Shown here one piece after another: positions 58,268-64,000 of a stretch of 64,000 nt of DNA. The DNA comes from Culex pipiens pallens. Its lineage: Eukaryota > Arthropoda > Insecta > Diptera > Culicidae. The first letter of the stretch is position 1. Each line of letters opens with the position of its first letter. The notes under the pieces are model-generated. The model ran no database searches. It saw only the letters and a program-made list of their open reading frames with translations, and was not told the origin of the DNA. Location of the stretch: the NCBI RefSeq assembly GCF_016801865.2, contig NC_068938.1:77279316-77343315 (forward strand), in the 5' to 3' direction. Position numbers and translations under genes: made by a program.

Positions 58268-60560
58268 CTGATTAGCGAACTAACTAATTGACGATTAATA
58301 GACACATATTTCCTCTATTCTAGGTAGCTAGCGATTGATACGATATTTTCTAGTTTATGTTACGATTGCTTACGGAAAATACACCGATAAAAGGTTAAGA
58401 AAAGAAACAGAAAGGATGAATAAAACAGAAACTTAAGGTACCCCGCACAATTTCAAACTAATCGACATTCAGTAATAAGAACAAGAAAGATAAAAAGGAA
58501 GAAGGTAGATGATTGCATAAGTCCTGCAAAATGACACCCTTCCGTGCGCAGCACGGAAAGTAAAAAAAATGAGAAAAAACGAAGCAAAAGTAACGGAGGG
58601 AAAATGGCAAACTTAAAGGAAAGTAAAAAAAAGAAAGCTTTTTCCATACAGAGTACATTTACCTTCGGGGAGACTGAGCGCGCGGGGGGCAACTTTTGCG
58701 TCTGTATGTGGGGCTTGCACACACAAACACACAGGGGCGCGCACCCCGGGACAGATCGATAATTGGCCGCCATTTTGTGTGTCTTTCGGCGGCGCTTTCG
58801 ACTGCCTTTTTTTTGATTTGGTTTTTTTTCGCACAAGTCGTGACACTTTTTTGCTAGCCTTACCGGGAAGTTCTGGAAGCACTTTATTCTTGGAGATGTT
58901 CCGAGGGTCACTTTGGGGGGCACTATGGTTTTGCTTGAATCACTGTGGAGCACTTGCACGCACTTCCGGCGGCACCGGTCCGGTCTACGGGATGACGGCG
59001 ACGACGACGTTCGCGCGAACCTCGAGGAGCAACAGTCAAAGTTGCACTGGTTGGCTGGCCAAGTTGGTGCCCAAGACCCGGGGATTCCCTGGGTTCTCCC
59101 CGGCGCGCCCCCCCTCCCTGTCCGGGGTGGAGACGCCAAGTCCCGGGGTCGTAGCGGCCCCAACTTGGGCCACGCACAACTTACCCGCGAAGTCTTCGTC
59201 GCCGTCGTCGTCATCTCCGCCGACTTGCTAGCACAGTGGACCGGTGCCGGGGATGCCCTGGCCATTGTCTCTTACTGCTGGTTTCGGGATGGCCCTGGTG
59301 TGGCCCACTTGGAGCGCCTGCTGGACACTGTTCAGGAGGGTTTTATTGCCGCCTTATAGTTTAGCACCGCAAAAGCATCAAGCTTTCTAGTTGACGCCTA
59401 AAAGTCTACTATGAATCGACGTCGGCACGGTGAACCCCTGTCCTCCTAAAAACGGCGAGAGAGACCGTTCCGTGTCTGGTGTCTGGTGCGCGCTTGTGTG
59501 CGTGGAAGCTGCGAGGATGCCCACGCTCTGTCCCAGGACCACAATCTTCCGTCCCGTTCCGACAACCGACGGCTCCGGTCCGGGGATCCCCAGCTAGCCG
59601 AGGTTTTTGGAGCCCAAGCCCCATCCACTGCATCTCCTCGAGATGCTCTTCCCAAACCGATCTCACCACTACAACCAACAGCTCGGGATGCTGCGCACTG
59701 CTCAACAATGTCCGCTCTCTTTCGCCCATCAACACCGCACACAAATTCCAACTGGAATCCCTTCCAAAATCTCACCCCAGCATCCCTGGGCCAAGTGAGA
59801 CAGCACCAGCTGCTGCATCCGACGACCCCTCCAAAATGTACTCTACACAACTGCGCATGTAGTGGTGCACCCCTCTACAAGGCGCCCTCATGCATAATTC
59901 AAGGGGTAAACTCACACGCACACACACACACATCCACGCGACTCACCCTATTGACTGCCGGTGGGAACAATCGTGCGCGCCGATTTTTGGTCCAGCGAAG
60001 CGCCCTTCCAGGGCGTCCCAGGACCTCAAGCGCGGTGCCCTGTAATCCGACCGTTGTGGTGCTGGTGTTGGTGCAATGCGCACAACGTTTGCACCCTGGC
60101 AGGAAAAAGCTGCCCGGCCCGGCACCAACACACGTCCGATGATGATTGCTGATTGCTGATGATGATGACGGTGGTTGTAGGTCCTCTTGAGGGATGCTGC
60201 GTGTGAGTGTGACTTCCTTTGTCTGCAAAAGCAGCCGCCGCCCTACTATCGTGATGCTAACTGGGGATGTTGAAGGAAAATTCGTTTTTCGGTGAGCTTG
60301 TGTTGGTGAGCGGGTGAGATTTTCACCCACCCCAAAAACCTAGCTCGCACACTGTCGCAAAAGGCAGGAGCATTTCGAGATGAGTGGAGTTGTACAACTC
60401 GCGGCACTCGTATAGTCGGGTAGGGTGGGGTGGGATTGGCGGTTGGGAGGCAAGGGTCGGTTGAGGATTTTTCTGTTCGCTGTATTTCTTTCTTCTTTTT
60501 TGCTTTTCTCTCGTTTGTTAAGGGTTGGTATCGTTGTGTGAAAACCTTATCTAGGAAAAA
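58268..60560 (-). promoter_or_regulatory. GC-rich island: probable promoter and leader region
   Basis: The most GC- and CpG-rich part of the window (about 58670-60400), with CGACGACG, GGCGCGCC and CCGGTCC blocks. Several long overlapping frames occur on both strands (270 codons minus at 58453-59265, 218 plus at 59486-60142), as expected by chance at low stop-codon density. None has domains. On the minus strand, donor-like sites lie at 59185/59184 (CGCGG|GTAAGTTG) and 58663/58662 (CGAAG|GTAAATG), after which G+C falls. I read it as alternative untranslated first exons and promoter of the minus-strand gene. A gene on the plus strand cannot be excluded. Confidence 0.5.
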
Positions 60561-61826
60561 GTTAATATTTCTAGATTTTTTAAGGGATCAATAAAAAATT
60601 TCAAATTGTGATTTTTGGGTGTTTTTGAAACCGTCTTGAGTAACAGGTATACAAAAAACAATGTAAAATAAAATTGTATTTATTGGACCATTTAAAAAAA
60701 AACTCGCAACTTTTAGAATTCAATCTTAGTTATTACAAAAAGAATTTGTGACATTTATAAAAAAAATTATACTATTGAATAGAGCAATAAATGTTTATGT
60801 CATCACAAATTGTTGGATACTTTTTTAAAACTTTAGCTATTCAAAATTCCGTTCTAGGGAACCAGTTGAAAAGGACTACCGTTAAGTGTTTTTTCAAAGT
60901 AATAATTAAAAATATCCAAGCTTAATTGCAATCATCTTGTGAAGACGCTTTAACCCTCTACAACCCAACCCCGCCTTTAGACGGGCTTCGATCTAAAAAA
61001 TTGCCAAAAATCCATTTTCAACCAATTTTTGATCTATAAAAAGCATTGGAAAGAAGAACTCTTAAAATTTTAGACTTATGGGTTGGAAGTTTTAATTGTT
61101 TTATGTGACTTTGCCAATGTTTTTAAAAATGTAATTTTTTTAGAGGTCAACTTTAGCAGTGTCTTTGCTAACATGTCTTATATTTTAAGTAAAAAGAAGT
61201 ATGCAGTAATTTGTCTAGTGCCCCAGACTATGCCTCTACGCATTTATTTACAATTTAAATGATAATGGTGCCATTTTAGAGCAGAAAATGTGAAAATCAT
61301 GCAAAAAATTGTAAAAGTTACTGTAAAAACATGAAAAATTAGATAGGCAAAATATAATGATAGGAGGTGGTAGAATAAGCCAAATACTACCAAAAACAAA
61401 CATAAACTAAACAAGATAAATGCAAATTAAAATACTAAAAATTAAACAACAAAAACATAAAACAAGAGAAGTAAAGTTTTTCGTAGATCAAAAGTTGCTC
61501 AAAATGACCTCCTAAAGAAGGCAAAAATAAAAATTTTCGAAAAAAAAAATTGGGCAGTAGAGAGTTAATAATTAGCAAAGTGATTTTTAGACATCAGGCA
61601 AATCAGAAGTACCTAGTAACATTGTATAAAATAAAACTCCAAATGCTACCTTGAAGGACGCTAGCTCGTACGAACAGTTGATCAGATTTGCCCATCTAAA
61701 CCACAGACAAAATTAAAAAATATTGAAATTTTGGAAAAAATGGGTCTCTGACCTCAGCTCTAGACTTAAAAATGATCTTACAGTGTGTAATTTAAGATGG
61801 CGGACAAAATGGTGGCGATGGGATAC
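60561..61826. other. AT-rich sequence, no gene
   Basis: No frame above about 70 codons and no boundaries of repeats. 60950-61560 is AT-rich with isolated GC patches (CAACCCCGCCTTTAGACGGG). Confidence 0.4.
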
Positions 61827-62326
61827 TAGGGTGATCCGTTTTGCAAAAAGTTCGTTTCTGCCTGCAAAAATAGGCCGATCCATGCAGGGGAACCCATTGG
61901 CCTGGTGGTATTATGATTTTGACCTTGTATGAAAAAAAAAAAAACAAGTGTTCAATTTTCAATTAAAGTAGACGTCTTCTGGGTACAAAAAGAGTCCTAC
62001 TGAAAATTTCAGCAATATCGGTGCATTTGGCGATTTTGAAGAATAAAATGGCACATTTATGAATAAAGTTATTAATTAACTGCCGAAAATCACCAAAAAT
62101 CGTCATTTTGTTTTAGAAAAATTGCCAAATCTGTACCGATTCTGTTAAAAAAAAAATACCTGGAAATCCCTGGTTTATTATGTCAATAACTACAAACATC
62201 TAGGCCGATGGGTTTCCTTGCATGGATTGGGCTCAAATTTCAGCCATCGGCCTATTTCTGCAGGAAGAATCGACCACCAAATGTTCAGAATGATCTGTGA
62301 ATCTCTTTGCAAAATGGATTACCCTA
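61827..62326. mobile_element. TAGGGTG-ended MITE family N
   Basis: 500 bp with about 21-bp imperfect inverted ends (TAGGGTGATCCGTTTTGCAA and TTGCAAAATGGATTACCCTA) and flanking ATGGGATAC on both sides (61818-61826, 62327-62335), an 8- or 9-bp target duplication. The subterminal blocks GCAAAAATAGGCCGATCCAT and AACCCATTGGCCT pair with the other end. It overlaps a 69-codon ORF that is not supported as a gene. Confidence 0.88.
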
Positions 62327-62867
62327 ATGGGATACCGTAATATTCTATTTGGCAATTTATCAGATAACCAACTGGTCAATCAATTCGGTTTCAAAAATAT
62401 AAAAAATATTTTTGTCTTTCATGAATAGATTATCCGTAATCGGACCGTATCTTAAAAATTTTGAAATCGGAGATTATTTAAATTTAATTGTATTTGTTGT
62501 CAAACAGTTTATTTTCCAATGTATTAAAAACTGATGCCGAATCAGCTCCAGTGTAAAAATGAAGGCTTAGAACCTATTTTTGTTATTTGACTGAAATTCT
62601 GTGATCACTTTCTTTACTCTACTTTTGTTTTTATTTTAAACATATTTTTAAACTTTGCCAATTGTGGAATTCAACATTACTTGTACAAAAACATTTATAA
62701 ATAAATTTTGATTTTTAGATGGGAAGAGAGAGAAATCCTTCAAAAATGTGTAATTTTTTTCAGTTTGTGTATAAATTTACAATATTTGAAATGTAAATGT
62801 GACTGTGAAATGTGACTGTAATTGCAATCAAATAAATTTTAAATTTTTGGTTCCAGTCTGTTGCAAT
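62327..62867. other. AT-rich sequence, no gene
   Basis: No gene and no defined repeat between two MITEs. Confidence 0.4.
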
Positions 62868-63344
62868 CAAGGGTCCTGATTGCTCTAAAAAAACTCATTC
62901 ACTCGCAATCACAAATCGAACTGAGTCGAAATAGTTTGCGATAGGATTTGCTTTGATCATTTATAAAACTGCTTAAAATAAATGTTATCATTTTTTTTAG
63001 CAATTTTGTTGATAACACAACATCAAAGACACATTTGAAAGCAATTTCCACCTCTCCAAATACAAATTTACGGCAAACTGTGCAGGCCATAAGAGCACCG
63101 AGCTTGTATTTTCTAAGATTCTCTGTTCTTTGGACATTTTCGTTTGTGACTCGGGTCGACGGACGGAGTAGACAAAGAAATTCACGAAGTAGGTATTTGT
63201 GTCGCTGGGTGAAGCGATTGACCATGACGTTGGCAGCTAGCGTGTCGCGTTCGCTCGCGAATGGTTGCGCGCTCCAGTCGACAAAGATTCACTTGGCGAT
63301 TAGTGAGTGATTTCTGAATTTTGAACCGAAAATCAGGACCCTTG
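62868..63344. mobile_element. hAT-like MITE family O
   Basis: 477 bp with 15-bp inverted ends, CAAGGGTCCTGATT on the left and its complement on the right. Flanking 8-mers are GTTGCAAT (62860-62867) and ATTGCAAT (63345-63352), 7 of 8 identical. The duplication is itself palindromic, so the apparent inverted repeat extends further out. Open frames of 108 codons (minus, 62899-63225) and 91 codons (plus, 63035-63310) overlap inside. Neither has a recognisable domain. The GC content of 63120-63290 is higher than the flanks and could be captured host sequence. Confidence 0.82.
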
Positions 63345-63352
63345 ATTGCAAT

Positions 63353-64000
63353 TTTGGTCATTTTCAGGGTTAGTGAATATTCACGCTTGCATCCACCTGT
63401 CCCTCGTGTTCTAATAAAAGCATGCTAAAGAGAGAAAGGGGTGGCAAATAGCGTGATTCACGGATATATGGAAAAGATAAAAGTGTTTAATTTCGAGCTT
63501 ATCAACCTGCCCTCAAAAGCTAGCCTGAAAATTTTAGCTCATTTGGTTTAGGTTTAGTTGCTCCAGTTTTGATCTGAAGTTAGTAAGGAACTTTAATCAA
63601 TTTACTATGGAGAATTGTAACTTTTTAGATCTTCTTAGAGAAAATTTCCCAAAACCTTATCAAATTGTCATATTCATAGGTTTCATATGGATTTCGATCC
63701 GAAGAACAACTTTGTACAACATCGAAATGCGCTAGGAATTTATCCCCAAATAATAAAGGACGTTTTTTGGAGTTAACTTTTTTCGTCAAAATTGTTGCTC
63801 AAGAAATCAACCTGTATCTTTTCGGGATCAATTCCAATCAAAACCTATATGAAATTTCTTAGGCGAGAAAAATTTATCGAGTTGAAAAAAAATTCTAGAA
63901 AAAGCTAAAATGTGAAAAATAAATCAATCAATTGATTAAAATTTTATTCTATCTTCAGATCAATGCTGAAGCAACTAAACCTCAACCAAATAAGCTCAAA
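63353..64000. repeat. Inverted repeat running off the window
   Basis: AGCTCATTTGGTTTAGGTTT, then AGTTGCTCCAG and GATCTGAAG (63536-63579), mirrors CTTCAGATCAATGCTGAAGC and AACTAAACCTCAACCAAATA (63953-63995). It is probably a foldback transposon whose right end lies beyond 64000. No gene seen. Confidence 0.65.

Noticed and set aside
58453..59265. 270-codon minus-strand ORF as a protein gene
   Set aside because: GC-rich region where stops are rare; translation lacks domains, overlaps equally long plus-strand frames and contains donor-like sites. A leader/promoter region is likelier.
59486..60142. 218-codon plus-strand ORF
   Set aside because: Three overlapping frames on both strands in a GC-rich island, low-complexity Pro/Ser/Thr/His-rich translation and no splice evidence.
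1..64000. Retrotransposon (LINE or LTR) coding sequence
   Set aside because: No reverse transcriptase-like frame, no long terminal repeats and no poly-A-tailed ORF remnant could be recognised.

Overview
The window looks like one stretch of a large, AT-rich insect genome, most likely a culicine mosquito and probably Culex. That assignment rests on general appearance: very low coding density, T/A-rich filler, two tRNA-derived SINE heads, and a dense population of short foldback DNA transposons with TA, TTAA or 8-bp target-site duplications. I could not search any database, so it is an inference. No bacterial or viral gene arrangement is visible, and no long ORF resembles a recognisable protein.

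The only credible host gene signal is on the minus strand. A short exon at 58180-58267 carries an ATG in good context with an in-frame upstream stop. It encodes MEQFQ and ends in a strong GTAAGT donor in phase 1. An internal exon at 38633-38746 (114 bp, phase 1 to phase 1) has a good acceptor, a GTAAGT donor and a fully open frame of 37 codons. The two join in frame across an intron of about 19.4 kb. A GC-rich island at about 58440-60400, upstream on the minus strand, is the likely promoter and 5' leader region, with further donor-like sites. No later exon was found in the left 38 kb, so most of the window is best read as giant introns of this unrecognised gene.

Layout from left to right. 1-4300: intronic sequence with two large simple-sequence arrays, a 12-bp unit at 579-1170 and a 7-bp unit at 2794-4241. 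4300-12300: intronic islands with small MITEs, a SINE head and a 332-bp terminal-inverted-repeat element. 12378-16670: a transposon graveyard in which an old repeat (family A) holds a TA-type MITE and a 1.3-kb foldback element, next to another copy of that foldback. 16.8-24.8 kb: mostly plain intron, plus a 122-bp tandem array with inverted copies. 24.8-28.7 kb: more family A, a second SINE, two adjacent hAT-like MITEs and a perfect 160-bp palindrome. 28748-34091: a 5.3-kb hAT-like element with perfect 8-bp target duplications and no visible transposase. 34-38 kb: piggyBac-type and TA-type MITEs. 38.6-58.2 kb: the intron between the two exons, holding further foldback elements, including a 1037-bp one with 404-bp arms and a perfect 97-bp-arm hairpin. 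60.4-64 kb: AT-rich sequence with two more hAT-like MITEs and an inverted repeat cut by the window edge.

Because several insertions landed inside repeats that also exist uninterrupted elsewhere in the window, target-site duplications and relative ages can be read directly from the sequence.
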